Assembly (NCBI GenBank): GCA_026184435.1
Contig: CP046447.1
Reading direction: 5' to 3' (one strand)
Length of the DNA: 64,000 nucleotides
Source: JAADFF01 sp013153035
Lineage (GTDB): Bacteria > Coprothermobacterota > Coprothermobacteria > Coprothermobacterales > JAADFF01
The notes under the pieces were generated by a model that made no database searches, was not told the DNA's origin, and worked only from the letters and a program-made list of their open reading frames with translations. Numbering within the stretch: position 1 is the stretch's first letter; each line of letters begins with the position of its first letter. Below are positions 15,717 through 24,086 of the stretch, piece by piece. A program made the translations under genes and the position numbers.

Positions 15717-16508
15717 TTACCCCTCCTTTTCTACAGCGTTATACATATTCTCGAATACCTCCGTTATCTCAGGCATCTCATCAAGAACCTTATATAGGAT
15801 ACCACGATCGGCATACTCGGAAAACTTGGAGTCGATGGGAAGCCTACCCATAAACGGTATATTCCACTGGCTACAAACCTCTTCTGTCTTGCCTTTTCCA
15901 AATGGATACACAATATCACCGTTTGGACACTTATAGTAACCATAATTTTCTACGACACCCAATACCTTTTTATTCAGCATCTTAGCCATATTCATGGTCT
16001 TTGCAACAATAGTCTTAACAAGATCCTGTGGAGAGGTAACAAGGAAAAATCCTGTCACAGGTATCTTCTGCATCAAAGATAGTGGAATATCAGATGTGCC
16101 TGGTGGCAGGTCTACAACAAGCCACTGTACATCATCCCACAGAGTGTCTTCAAAAAACTGTGTGAGGGCTTTATTCATAATGGGAGCTCTCCAAATAACA
16201 GGCTTCTCAGGATCATCAAGAAGCAACGAAAGGGTCATAACCTTAACCCCAGATTCGGAATCTTTGGGAACAAGCTTATTGCCATCAGCAACTTCGATAG
16301 GTGGCTCAACATGAAATATCTTACCCTGTGAAGAACCTGTAAAGTCTACATCTACCATGCCTGTAGGAATACCTTTAATTCTCTGGAGATACATGGCAAA
16401 GAGTGCAGAAACAGTAGATTTACCTACTCCTCCCTTACCACTCATAACACCAACAATTTTTTTTCCTTTAAATAAGGCATCATTACCTATCTTAAAATTT
16501 AACTCCAT
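15717..16508 (-). CDS. mrp: Mrp/NBP35 family P-loop ATPase
   Basis: Deviant Walker A ATPase of the Mrp/ApbC/Nbp35 family, iron-sulfur cluster carriers. The 263 residues start at ATG 16508 (GGAGGT, seven bases). SGKGGVGKST (23-32) gives the deviant P-loop, followed by VDVDFTG and the LVVDLPPGTSDIP switch. The family's bridging CxxC reads KCPNGD (Cys194 only), with a later lone Cys202, so the usual intersubunit cluster may be absent or built differently. It is followed by the GIFT-like protein and preceded by the M50 protease. Confidence 0.85.
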   Translation of the reverse strand: MELNFKIGNDALFKGKKIVGVMSGKGGVGKSTVSALFAMYLQRIKGIPTGMVDVDFTGSSQGKIFHVEPPIEVADGNKLVPKDSESGVKVMTLSLLLDDPEKPVIWRAPIMNKALTQFFEDTLWDDVQWLVVDLPPGTSDIPLSLMQKIPVTGFFLVTSPQDLVKTIVAKTMNMAKMLNKKVLGVVENYGYYKCPNGDIVYPFGKGKTEEVCSQWNIPFMGRLPIDSKFSEYADRGILYKVLDEMPEITEVFENMYNAVEKEG

Positions 16509-16530
16509 AAACTCCACCTCCCAGCGGTTA

Positions 16531-17151
16531 TTAATAAAATAATTTCACCATCAGATTCCATAGTGGCGATACGACGATCTCCACCCATTTATTGAGAACA
16601 GATGGAAACAAAAAGATAATCAGCATAAGGAACATAGAACCATACATCTCTATCATATGATTGGCGAATAAATCTTCTGGATTTTCGAATGCCAATGAAG
16701 CAAATATTCTATATCCATCCAATGGTGGTAAGAAAAATAGATTAAATGCTGCAAGAAATAAATTAATCATAGAAACCTGCAAAAAGATGTTGGCCCAAAA
16801 TGGCGAAAATGTAAAAATCTTCACAAGGAAGAAAAATATAAAAGACAATATGATATTGGCTACAGGTCCAGCCAGAGCAACAAGTATGATACTAATACGC
16901 CTTGGCTCTTTTAAACCATACATATTGATAGGTACAGGTTTCATCCACCCAATCTTTCTTGTAAGAAGCAGAACAAGTAAACCAATGGGATCAATATGAT
17001 TAATAGGATTTAGGGTTAATCTACCTGCCAATTTAGGCGTCATATCACCTCTAAGATACGCTACATAGGCATGAGCAAACTCATGAAACGACAATGACAT
17101 GATAAGAAAGCCTATGATGATAGCATAATTTAGTATCGTCATAGCATCCAT
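16531..17151 (-). CDS. Site-2 protease family (M50) membrane metalloprotease
   Basis: Integral membrane zinc protease of the short M50 type (SpoIVFB/YwhC-like). The 206 residues show HEFAH (23-27) in the first helix, and NLFFLPPLDGYRI near residues 137-149 supplies the third zinc ligand (Asp). Hydrophobic stretches suggest five or six helices. No PDZ or CBS domain is fused, so the substrate cannot be inferred. ATG 17151 lies one base after the cca stop, and mrp follows after 22 bases. Small M50 proteins are often orphan regulators of membrane factors. Confidence 0.85.
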   Translation of the reverse strand: MDAMTILNYAIIIGFLIMSLSFHEFAHAYVAYLRGDMTPKLAGRLTLNPINHIDPIGLLVLLLTRKIGWMKPVPINMYGLKEPRRISIILVALAGPVANIILSFIFFFLVKIFTFSPFWANIFLQVSMINLFLAAFNLFFLPPLDGYRIFASLAFENPEDLFANHMIEMYGSMFLMLIIFLFPSVLNKWVEIVVSPLWNLMVKLFY

Positions 17152-17152
17152 G

Positions 17153-18274
17153 CTATATCCCCTCCCTTTTCAAACACTCTACAAATTCATCGGTCTCTTT
17201 GCACTTTTCAAATATTTTTCTTTCTTTTCTTGTTATCCCGAGCACACTATAACCAGCACTTATTTCCTGTTTGTCATATACCAGCATAAGCACCATCTTC
17301 AGTAATTCGTAAGAATCAATGTAGTTAATATACCTTAAAATTGTATCATACATCTTTCCTGTCAGGTTCTTTAAAACATTCCATTGACTATCAATTTCTA
17401 AAAAACGCTTTATGCCAACAGTATCTACAAGATTCTCCAACTCCCTAAAATATCGTCTAGAAACAATAAACGTCGTCTGACTCTTTAGTGCCTCCATAGA
17501 GTGCCATCGGGTATATTCGTCAAATGATAAGCCCATTTTTTCACTGTAACGAAGTCCTCTAAGCACACGGGAGGGATCTTCGTATGGGGCATACAAACGA
17601 ATATAACGTAAAATTGAGTGTTCGAGGTCATTCAGTCCACGAAATGCATCTATTAATCCTTCGTAAGGATAGATAAGATATGAAATAGCTCCAATAGTAA
17701 AATCCCGCCTTTCTAAATCAGCGGAAACAGAGGCAGGAACAACAACTGGCATCTTACCGGGTGATGGATAATAATCATAGCGACTAAACGTAAAATCAAA
17801 TTTATATTCATTTAGAGCAAGCTTAACTCCCAAGGGAAACTTCTGCAAATTGTGGTGGGTTTCCAATATGTAAACGAAGTGTTGAAAATCCCCATAAATA
17901 GAAATATCAATATCATAAGTAGCATTACCTATAATGGTATCTCTTACATAGCCTCCTACAATATAGACATATCCCTTAAACCCATGTGCCTCTAGAAGAT
18001 TGATAATATATTTAACCTCATATGGCATAGGTAAATGCATAGCTTGTACGGAAGGCATACTCTTTAGAACAATGCGATTAGTATCAACTCTTACCGTAGA
18101 GTACCATGAAGGATAAGGAAATATTCCTGCTTTCTGAAAACCAATAATCTTCTGTCTAACAAGATCCCTATATACTGCAAGCCCATCTATATCTAAAAAA
18201 GCCCCTACCCCGCAAGGGGCAAGGGCTTTCAAAGCCATTTCTGTACTTGTATTCCTACCAATCCATACAATCAT
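17153..18274 (-). CDS. cca: tRNA nucleotidyltransferase / poly(A) polymerase family protein
   Basis: Class II nucleotidyltransferase acting on tRNA 3' ends. In its 373 residues the head domain starts late: IVGGYVRDTIIG (about 105-116), the catalytic pair in YDIDIS (Asp121, Asp123), RRDFTIGAISY and EDPSRVLRGLRYSEKMG are family motifs. The first roughly 95 residues are an extension I cannot assign, and the C-terminal body/tail is short. All seven tRNAs in the window encode CCA, so a repair role or an A- or CC-adding role is possible. ATGA overlap with deoA; start supported by coupling. Confidence 0.82.
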   Translation of the reverse strand: MIVWIGRNTSTEMALKALAPCGVGAFLDIDGLAVYRDLVRQKIIGFQKAGIFPYPSWYSTVRVDTNRIVLKSMPSVQAMHLPMPYEVKYIINLLEAHGFKGYVYIVGGYVRDTIIGNATYDIDISIYGDFQHFVYILETHHNLQKFPLGVKLALNEYKFDFTFSRYDYYPSPGKMPVVVPASVSADLERRDFTIGAISYLIYPYEGLIDAFRGLNDLEHSILRYIRLYAPYEDPSRVLRGLRYSEKMGLSFDEYTRWHSMEALKSQTTFIVSRRYFRELENLVDTVGIKRFLEIDSQWNVLKNLTGKMYDTILRYINYIDSYELLKMVLMLVYDKQEISAGYSVLGITRKERKIFEKCKETDEFVECLKREGI

Positions 18275-19578
18275 TCTATATGTTCGTATATAACTGGTGG
18301 CTTCTGGACAGGTGTATCGACAATTTCATAAACACCTTCCAGTCTCTTCAGTGCATCTTCTAATTTTTTCTCATCGGTGTAATGTATGCGCATGAGAACA
18401 TCACCTTTAACAACCTTGTCTCCAATCTTTCCATCAACATAGATACCAACACTATGATCAATAGGATCACTTTTCTTAACTCGACCACCGCCAAGGTCAA
18501 CCACAGCCATGCCTACTTTGTAGGCATCTACACCGGCTATATACCCATCTCTATCAGCTTTATACTCATAAACATTCTCTGCCCTCTTCATAACAGCCCA
18601 GGGATCTTCTATAACCTTTCTATCTCCACCCTGTGCTTCTATCATGGCTCCAAATATTTCAAGGGCTTTTCCACTACGTATAACTTCCCATACTTTTCCT
18701 TCGGCTTCTTCATAAGAAGATGCATGTCCTAAGTGATGCATGGTAGATGCGGCTAGTCCAACACAAAGGGCCGTAAAATCCTCTGGCCCATGACCCTTTA
18801 GTGTATCTATAGCCTCTGCTACTTCTATACTGTTGCCAACAGCAACCCCAAGAGGCTGATCCATATTGGTGAGATGAGCTATAGTGTCCCTACCAAGAGC
18901 CTTACCCAGTTCAACCATGGTCTTGGCCAGCTCTCTGGCATCATCAAGGGTCTTCATAAATGCCCCTTTCCCTACTTTGACATCAAGGGATACAAGGTCC
19001 GTACCGACAGCCAGCTTCTTACTCATAATACTACTGGCAATGAGCGGAATACTATCCACAGTAGCTGTAACATCACGAAGAGCATATAACTTACCATCAG
19101 CAGGCACTAGATTGGCAGTTTGGCCAACCACAGCTATGCCAACCCTGCGCACAATATCTTTAAATTGTTCCATAGGAAGATATACATTTAGGCCCGGAAT
19201 AGATTCCAGTTTGTCAAGGGTGCCACCTGTATGGCCAAGTCCTCTGCCGCTCATCTTAGCAACCTTATAACCCAATGCCGCCAATATAGGACCAACAACA
19301 AACGTTGTTTTATCACCAACACCACCACTGGAATGCTTATCTACCTTAATACCTTCAATATCTGACAAATCTACAAGCTCACCAGAATGCATCATGACAT
19401 ATGTCAAATCAGCTGTTTCCTGATAAGTCATACCATTAAACCATACTGCCATGAGCCATGCCGAAACCTGATAATCGGGAATTTCACCAGACACGTATCC
19501 ATTAATAAACCACTGTATTTCTTCCCTTGTATGGGCACCACCATACTTTTTCTTTGCTATAAAATCCTGAGGTAGCAT
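18271..19578 (-). CDS. deoA: Pyrimidine-nucleoside (thymidine) phosphorylase
   Basis: Splits thymidine/uridine to the base and (deoxy)ribose 1-phosphate. The 435 residues include KVDKHSSGGVGDK (78-90, phosphate site), SGRGLGHTGGTLDKLE (about 115-130) and a C-terminal lid ending in a hammerhead-like domain. The length is as expected for the bacterial PyNP family. The gene shares one base with the stop of punA (TAATG) and is followed by cca with an ATGA overlap. With punA and deoB it forms a nucleoside catabolic set delivering pentose 5-phosphates. Confidence 0.95.
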   Translation of the reverse strand: MLPQDFIAKKKYGGAHTREEIQWFINGYVSGEIPDYQVSAWLMAVWFNGMTYQETADLTYVMMHSGELVDLSDIEGIKVDKHSSGGVGDKTTFVVGPILAALGYKVAKMSGRGLGHTGGTLDKLESIPGLNVYLPMEQFKDIVRRVGIAVVGQTANLVPADGKLYALRDVTATVDSIPLIASSIMSKKLAVGTDLVSLDVKVGKGAFMKTLDDARELAKTMVELGKALGRDTIAHLTNMDQPLGVAVGNSIEVAEAIDTLKGHGPEDFTALCVGLAASTMHHLGHASSYEEAEGKVWEVIRSGKALEIFGAMIEAQGGDRKVIEDPWAVMKRAENVYEYKADRDGYIAGVDAYKVGMAVVDLGGGRVKKSDPIDHSVGIYVDGKIGDKVVKGDVLMRIHYTDEKKLEDALKRLEGVYEIVDTPVQKPPVIYEHIE

Positions 19579-20420
19579 TACAGGTCTACCTCCTTAATAA
19601 CTTTTTCTACAATTTTCACCAGTTTATCACCAGCCTCAGATGCTACTTTAAGTACTTCTTCATGAGTTAGTTCATTGATAAAACCTGGAATGGCGATATC
19701 GGTGATAACAGAAAATCCAAGCACAGGAATTTTCATGTGAGCAGCAACAATAGCCTCAGGAACAGTACTCATACCAACAGCATCTGCTCCCCAACCACGA
19801 AGAAGTTTCAATTCCGCCTTTGTCTCATATGTGGGACCGGTAACAGCAACATATACACCTTTTTCCAGTCTGATACCCATCTCATCGGCTATTCTCATAG
19901 CAAGCTTCCAAAACTTTTCAGGATACACATGGTTGACATCGGGGAATCTTACACCCCACTCCTCAATGTTGGGTCCAATAAGAGGATTAGGCATAAGGAA
20001 GCTAATGTGATCCTCAATAATCATAATATCACCAGTACGGAATGTGGGATTCATACCACCGGCTGCATTGGTTACAACAAGAAGTTTAATACCAAGCAAC
20101 CCAAATACTCTTACTGGGAATGTAACAACTTCCATGGGATATCCTTCGTAATAGTGAAAACGCCCTGAAAGCATAACAACCTTTTTGTCACCTATCTTAC
20201 CAATAACAAGCTTACCACTATGACCTTTAACTGTTGAACGGGGGAAATTGGGAATCTCCTCATATGGAATTTCAACGGGATTTTCGACAGCCTCTACCAG
20301 TCCACCAAGACCCGAACCCAGTATAACACCAATATCAAATGAATCAAATCCGGATTTCTCCTTAATGTAAGATGCAGCCTGCTCTACCTTTTCTTTGTAC
20401 TCCTTTACATCTGTTATCAC
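19578..20420 (-). CDS. punA: Purine-nucleoside phosphorylase
   Basis: Trimeric type PNP (guanosine/inosine to base plus ribose 1-phosphate). The 280 residues show GVILGSGLGGL (phosphate loop), TVKGHSGKLVIG, SGRFHYYEGYPM, VTNAAGGMNP (purine-binding) and VTGPTYETKAEL. GTG 20420 is the start, with AGGAGGTGAACCGCA before it. It lies 18 bases after deoB and directly overlaps deoA. Confidence 0.95.
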   Translation of the reverse strand: MITDVKEYKEKVEQAASYIKEKSGFDSFDIGVILGSGLGGLVEAVENPVEIPYEEIPNFPRSTVKGHSGKLVIGKIGDKKVVMLSGRFHYYEGYPMEVVTFPVRVFGLLGIKLLVVTNAAGGMNPTFRTGDIMIIEDHISFLMPNPLIGPNIEEWGVRFPDVNHVYPEKFWKLAMRIADEMGIRLEKGVYVAVTGPTYETKAELKLLRGWGADAVGMSTVPEAIVAAHMKIPVLGFSVITDIAIPGFINELTHEEVLKVASEAGDKLVKIVEKVIKEVDL

Positions 20421-20438
20421 TGCGGTTCACCTCCTACA

Positions 20439-21611
20439 TTATTTTTCAAATATTTCTTTGATAACTTCTCCATATTTCATAGGGCCAACGCCAAAGTTTT
20501 TCGCTATGGTTTGCCCCAAGTCAGCATAGGTTTTTCTAACACCAACATATATAGGCCTCTCATAAACAGGAGAATACGCAATTATAGGTACATATTCTCG
20601 AGTATGATCTGTATGAACCATATGTGTAGGATCGCAACCATGGTCAGCGGTAATAACAAGGAGATCATCCTTATCCAGATGTGGAAGCAACTCCTTCAAA
20701 TACTGATCAAACTCCATAATAGCCTGATAATAACCATCTCTGTTTCTTCTGTGCCCATACAGAGTATCAAAATCCACAAGGTTTGTAAACAATAGACCCT
20801 TCCAATCCTTCTTTTTTACAAACTCTATAGTAATTTCCATGCCCTCCGCATTACTATGGGTATGGGTTTCATATGTAAGCCCTCGATGGGCAAAGATATC
20901 ACCAATCTTACCTATACCAATGACATCATAGCCTGCTGCCTTTAAATAATCCAGGACTGTATCACCAAGGGGTGACAATGAAAAATCTCTACGGTTAGCA
21001 GTCCTCTTAAACTCTCCTTTTTTCTTTCCAATAAATGGCCTTGCAATAACCCTGGCCACTGCATGCTCACCTTGAAGTATTTCCCTAGCGACTTCACATA
21101 TCTTGTACAATTCTTCTGGTGGAATTAGTTCTTCATGGGCTGCAATCTGGAAGACAGAATCGGCAGATGTGTATACAATAGGATAACCTGTCTCCAAATG
21201 AAGTTCTCCAAGCTCATCAAGAATAACAGTACCTGACGCCGGTCTATTACCAAGCACTTTTCTGCCTATGCGTTTTTCAAATTCTTCAATAATCTCCTTG
21301 GGAAAACCATTGGGATAAGTAGGGAATGGCTTCTGAAGAACGAGCCCCATCATCTCCCAGTGACCGGTTGTTGTATCTTTACCAGGAGACATTTCAGCCA
21401 TTTTACCGTAGCGAGTATTCATTGTAGGCTCCCAACCCCACAGAAGATAACCTAGCCCCATAGATATATATGTCTCAGGAAGTTTATCTCTCCCTTCAAG
21501 AACATGAAGCATGGTATTGGTGCCTACATCGTTAAACTTATATGCATCGGGCAATTCTCCAACACCACCACTATCTATAACAATTACAGTTATTCGCTTG
21601 AAGTTCAGCAT
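20439..21611 (-). CDS. deoB: Phosphopentomutase
   Basis: Interconverts (deoxy)ribose 1- and 5-phosphates, linking nucleoside breakdown to the pentose phosphate pool; alkaline-phosphatase superfamily with two Mn ions. The 390 residues carry VIVIDSGGVGELPDA at the start, the phospho-acceptor Thr in GKDTTTGHWEMMG, DIFAHRG, and the metal ligands in VDFDTLYGHRRN, TADHGCDP and HTDHTREYVP. ATG 21611, eight bases after AGGAGG, is preferred over the upstream GTG at 21620. Confidence 0.95.
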   Translation of the reverse strand: MLNFKRITVIVIDSGGVGELPDAYKFNDVGTNTMLHVLEGRDKLPETYISMGLGYLLWGWEPTMNTRYGKMAEMSPGKDTTTGHWEMMGLVLQKPFPTYPNGFPKEIIEEFEKRIGRKVLGNRPASGTVILDELGELHLETGYPIVYTSADSVFQIAAHEELIPPEELYKICEVAREILQGEHAVARVIARPFIGKKKGEFKRTANRRDFSLSPLGDTVLDYLKAAGYDVIGIGKIGDIFAHRGLTYETHTHSNAEGMEITIEFVKKKDWKGLLFTNLVDFDTLYGHRRNRDGYYQAIMEFDQYLKELLPHLDKDDLLVITADHGCDPTHMVHTDHTREYVPIIAYSPVYERPIYVGVRKTYADLGQTIAKNFGVGPMKYGEVIKEIFEK

Positions 21612-21630
21612 GATTAACACCTCCTATAAT

Positions 21631-22128
21631 TCAGTATATCACCATGAGGGCTGATACAAGTGTTTTACTATCATGAAACTCCAGTCGCTTGCATTTTTCT
21701 ATAAACTCTTTAATAGGCATGAAAATCACTTCTGATATAGTTTCCCCTTCATCCAGGTCTTGTCCAATATAGTTCTCTGTATTCACTTCGACCTTCACAA
21801 AATGAAGAACTTCATTTGCATAACCAACAGTAGGATACATATATCCCAAATATTCCTCTGTTCCCTCAACATGTGTGTACCCCGTCTCCTCCCTCAGCTC
21901 TCGTAGTGCCGTCTGCAAAGGATCTTCGCCAGGATCAATAAGTCCAGCAGGTATCTCCACAGTCCATCTACCTACAGCAGGACGATACTGTTTGACAAGA
22001 ACAATATTGCCCCTTCCATCAAGGGCAATAATACCAACAGCCTCCGGTCTTTTTACAACCTCATAGCGACCATCGACTAGAAAAATCTGCAGGAAACGAC
22101 CGCTCCACAGGAGCTGTTCCTCTTTCAT
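21631..22128 (-). CDS. nudF: Nudix hydrolase, ADP-ribose pyrophosphatase type
   Basis: Hydrolyses nucleoside diphosphate sugars, most likely ADP-ribose. The 165 residues contain a perfect Nudix box GX5EX7REUXEEXGU in GLIDPGEDPLQTALRELREE plus TGY, preceded by VLVKQYRPAVGRWTVEIPAG, which is the ADP-ribose pyrophosphatase signature. The product ribose 5-phosphate fits its place beside deoB. It lies three bases after pgsA. Confidence 0.9.
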   Translation of the reverse strand: MKEEQLLWSGRFLQIFLVDGRYEVVKRPEAVGIIALDGRGNIVLVKQYRPAVGRWTVEIPAGLIDPGEDPLQTALRELREETGYTHVEGTEEYLGYMYPTVGYANEVLHFVKVEVNTENYIGQDLDEGETISEVIFMPIKEFIEKCKRLEFHDSKTLVSALMVIY

Positions 22129-22131
22129 GTA

Positions 22132-22674
22132 CTATTCATCTCCTTTTTCCATAAGATATGGTACAGCATGCAGGAAATAAGTATATCCAGAATAGATAGC
22201 AATGGCGGCAGTAAGATAAACTAGTACATATATAAACCACTTTACAGGTATATAAGGGGATAGATATACAGTAGAGACAAGTATTGTCTGAAGTAAGGTT
22301 TTTATTTTACCCCATTTGTTGGCAGGAACCACAACACCTTTAGAAGCTAAAAACATCCGAACTCCACCTACAAGAATATCCCTAAGTATGATAATAGCAA
22401 CAAACCAAAGGGGCAATTCTCTTGCCCAAAGAAAGATAAGTAAAATAGCATTTATTAGAAGTTTGTCGGTAATTTGATCCATAAACTTGCCTAGGTTAGT
22501 AATCATCTTATATTTACGAGCAACCATACCATCGAACATGTCTGTTAACATGGCAAACCAAAATAAAATCAGAGCTAACCAATAATACTCTCTGTGCATA
22601 GACAACGGGAACAGGGGAATTATCATCAGTAATCTAATTAATGTTAGTATATTAGCCGCATTTAGTATCTTCAT
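22132..22674 (-). CDS. pgsA: CDP-diacylglycerol-glycerol-3-phosphate 3-phosphatidyltransferase
   Basis: Makes phosphatidylglycerol phosphate in the membrane. The 180 residues start at ATG 22674 after GGAGAG; an in-frame GTG at 22689 lacks a ribosome site. The CDP-alcohol transferase motif DGxxAR-x8-GxxxDxxxD is present as DGMVARKYKMITNLGKFMDQ followed by ITDK. Four or five hydrophobic segments are visible. It is the first gene of the unit running to the terminator near 15065; the preceding terminator separates it from korC. Confidence 0.92.
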   Translation of the reverse strand: MKILNAANILTLIRLLMIIPLFPLSMHREYYWLALILFWFAMLTDMFDGMVARKYKMITNLGKFMDQITDKLLINAILLIFLWARELPLWFVAIIILRDILVGGVRMFLASKGVVVPANKWGKIKTLLQTILVSTVYLSPYIPVKWFIYVLVYLTAAIAIYSGYTYFLHAVPYLMEKGDE

Positions 22675-22714
22675 AAGCTCACTCTCCACATATTACTTTT
22701 ATAGTATTCTACAA

Positions 22715-22741
22715 TGAAAAAAGGGGGCCATGAGCCCCCTC
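22715..22741 (-). terminator. Terminator after korC
   Basis: The minus strand reads AGGGGGC, TCATG, GCCCCCT followed by TTTTTT (hairpin 22722-22740). It is a strong factor-independent terminator closing the long rightward-origin run that ends with the 2-oxoacid oxidoreductase genes. No convincing promoter for pgsA is seen in the remaining 40 bases. Confidence 0.9.
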
Positions 22742-22769
22742 ACGTATACACTACTTTTTAATTAATTTA

Positions 22770-23321
22770 TTATTTTGCCTGCTCTTTAGCAAGCTCAAAG
22801 CCTTTACGTAACGCCTGCTCGTTAAGATCGGCAAGTTCTGGTTTTTTCTTTCCAAGCTTTTCTCTCATGGCAGCAATAACATCATCAAGAGATACAACAT
22901 CCTGCAAGAAATATGTCAAGGCACCAAGGAGAATCATATTGGTAGCCTTAACACTACCCATCTCTTCGGCAAGTTCCGTAGCAGCAATACCGATATAGGT
23001 TAAGTCATCTCTCTTAGGTTTCTCGGTAATCATAGAAGTATTGAATATGAAGATACCTCCCTTTCGGGCCATAGGCTCAAACTTCTGGAAAGAAGGATTG
23101 TTGAAGATAACGCAATAAGTGGGTTCGTGGGTAAGAGGAGATGCAATTGGCTCATCAGATATCATAACAGTACAATTTGCGGTACCACCTCTTTGTTCGG
23201 GACCATAGGAAGGAAGCCAAGTTGTATAGTATCCCTTTTCCATGGCTGCCTTAGACAAAATCTGGCCGGCAACCATTACACCCTGTCCACCAAATCCGGC
23301 AAAGATAACATCCTTTAGCAT
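22770..23321 (-). CDS. korC: 2-oxoacid:ferredoxin oxidoreductase, gamma subunit
   Basis: The gamma subunit joins the TPP and pyrimidine-binding subunits and helps bind CoA. The 183 residues show FAGFGGQGVMVAGQILS at the start and WLPSYGPEQRGGTANCTVMIS, both hallmarks of the KorC/VorC/PorG family. It is the last gene of the cluster, 3 bases after korB, with a terminator 30 bases downstream. Substrate choice cannot be read from this subunit; the context (phosphotransbutyrylase, butyrate kinase) favours branched-chain or butyryl-type 2-oxoacids. Confidence 0.93.
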   Translation of the reverse strand: MLKDVIFAGFGGQGVMVAGQILSKAAMEKGYYTTWLPSYGPEQRGGTANCTVMISDEPIASPLTHEPTYCVIFNNPSFQKFEPMARKGGIFIFNTSMITEKPKRDDLTYIGIAATELAEEMGSVKATNMILLGALTYFLQDVVSLDDVIAAMREKLGKKKPELADLNEQALRKGFELAKEQAK

Positions 23322-23324
23322 GGC

Positions 23325-24086
23325 TTATCCCTCCTTCTTCTCGTCGCCTACATCCTTGTAGACGCCCAGTGGATAGACTTTTATCATTTCGTTCTTGACA
23401 AATTCTGCAGCTTTTACTGGATCCATACGCCAGTTAGTAGGACATGTAGAAACAACCTCTATAAAGGTATACCCCTTACCCTCCATCTGATACTGGAATG
23501 CCTTTCTAATCCATTTCTTCATATCCAAAACATGCTGAGGATCAAAGGCAGAGACTCTAACAGACAAAGCGGTTCCTTCAAACTGGGCAATATGCTCTGC
23601 CATCTTCAGAGGATAACCTGCATATTTGGGATCTCTACCATAGGGAGAGGTTGTTGTTTTCATGCCAACCAGTGTTGTAGGTGCCATCTGACCACCGGTC
23701 ATGCCGTAAACAGCATTGTTGACCATAATGGTGGTGATATTGACACCACGGATGGCGGCATAAGATGTCTCGGCAAAACCAATAGATGCGGCATCGCCAT
23801 CACCCTGATATGTGAAGACTAGTCTATCTGGCCATGCCCATTTTATACCTGTTGCATTTGCACATGCTCTACCGTGTGGAGCTTCAAACCAGTCTATATC
23901 AATATAGTCATATGCCAAAACAGCACAACCAACCGGAGCTATACCGATAGAAATATCATCCCAGCCTTCTTCTTGTAGAATCTCAGCAATTACCCTATGA
24001 ATAATACCGTGGAAACATCCTGGACAATAATGGTTTGGTCCGGTATATATTTTAGGAACTTCGTATACAACTTGAAGGTTACCCAT
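23325..24086 (-). CDS. korB: 2-oxoacid:ferredoxin oxidoreductase, TPP-binding beta subunit
   Basis: Binds thiamine pyrophosphate and carries out decarboxylation of the 2-oxoacid. The 253 residues include HYCPGCFHG, GIAPVGCAV, the TPP/Mg motif YQGDGDAASIGF followed by MVNNAVYGMTGGQMAPTT, and CPTNWRMDP. ATG 24086 shares one base with the korA stop (TGATG); ribosome site GGGGGTG. It lacks its own ferredoxin domain, which korD supplies. Confidence 0.94.
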   Translation of the reverse strand: MGNLQVVYEVPKIYTGPNHYCPGCFHGIIHRVIAEILQEEGWDDISIGIAPVGCAVLAYDYIDIDWFEAPHGRACANATGIKWAWPDRLVFTYQGDGDAASIGFAETSYAAIRGVNITTIMVNNAVYGMTGGQMAPTTLVGMKTTTSPYGRDPKYAGYPLKMAEHIAQFEGTALSVRVSAFDPQHVLDMKKWIRKAFQYQMEGKGYTFIEVVSTCPTNWRMDPVKAAEFVKNEMIKVYPLGVYKDVGDEKKEG

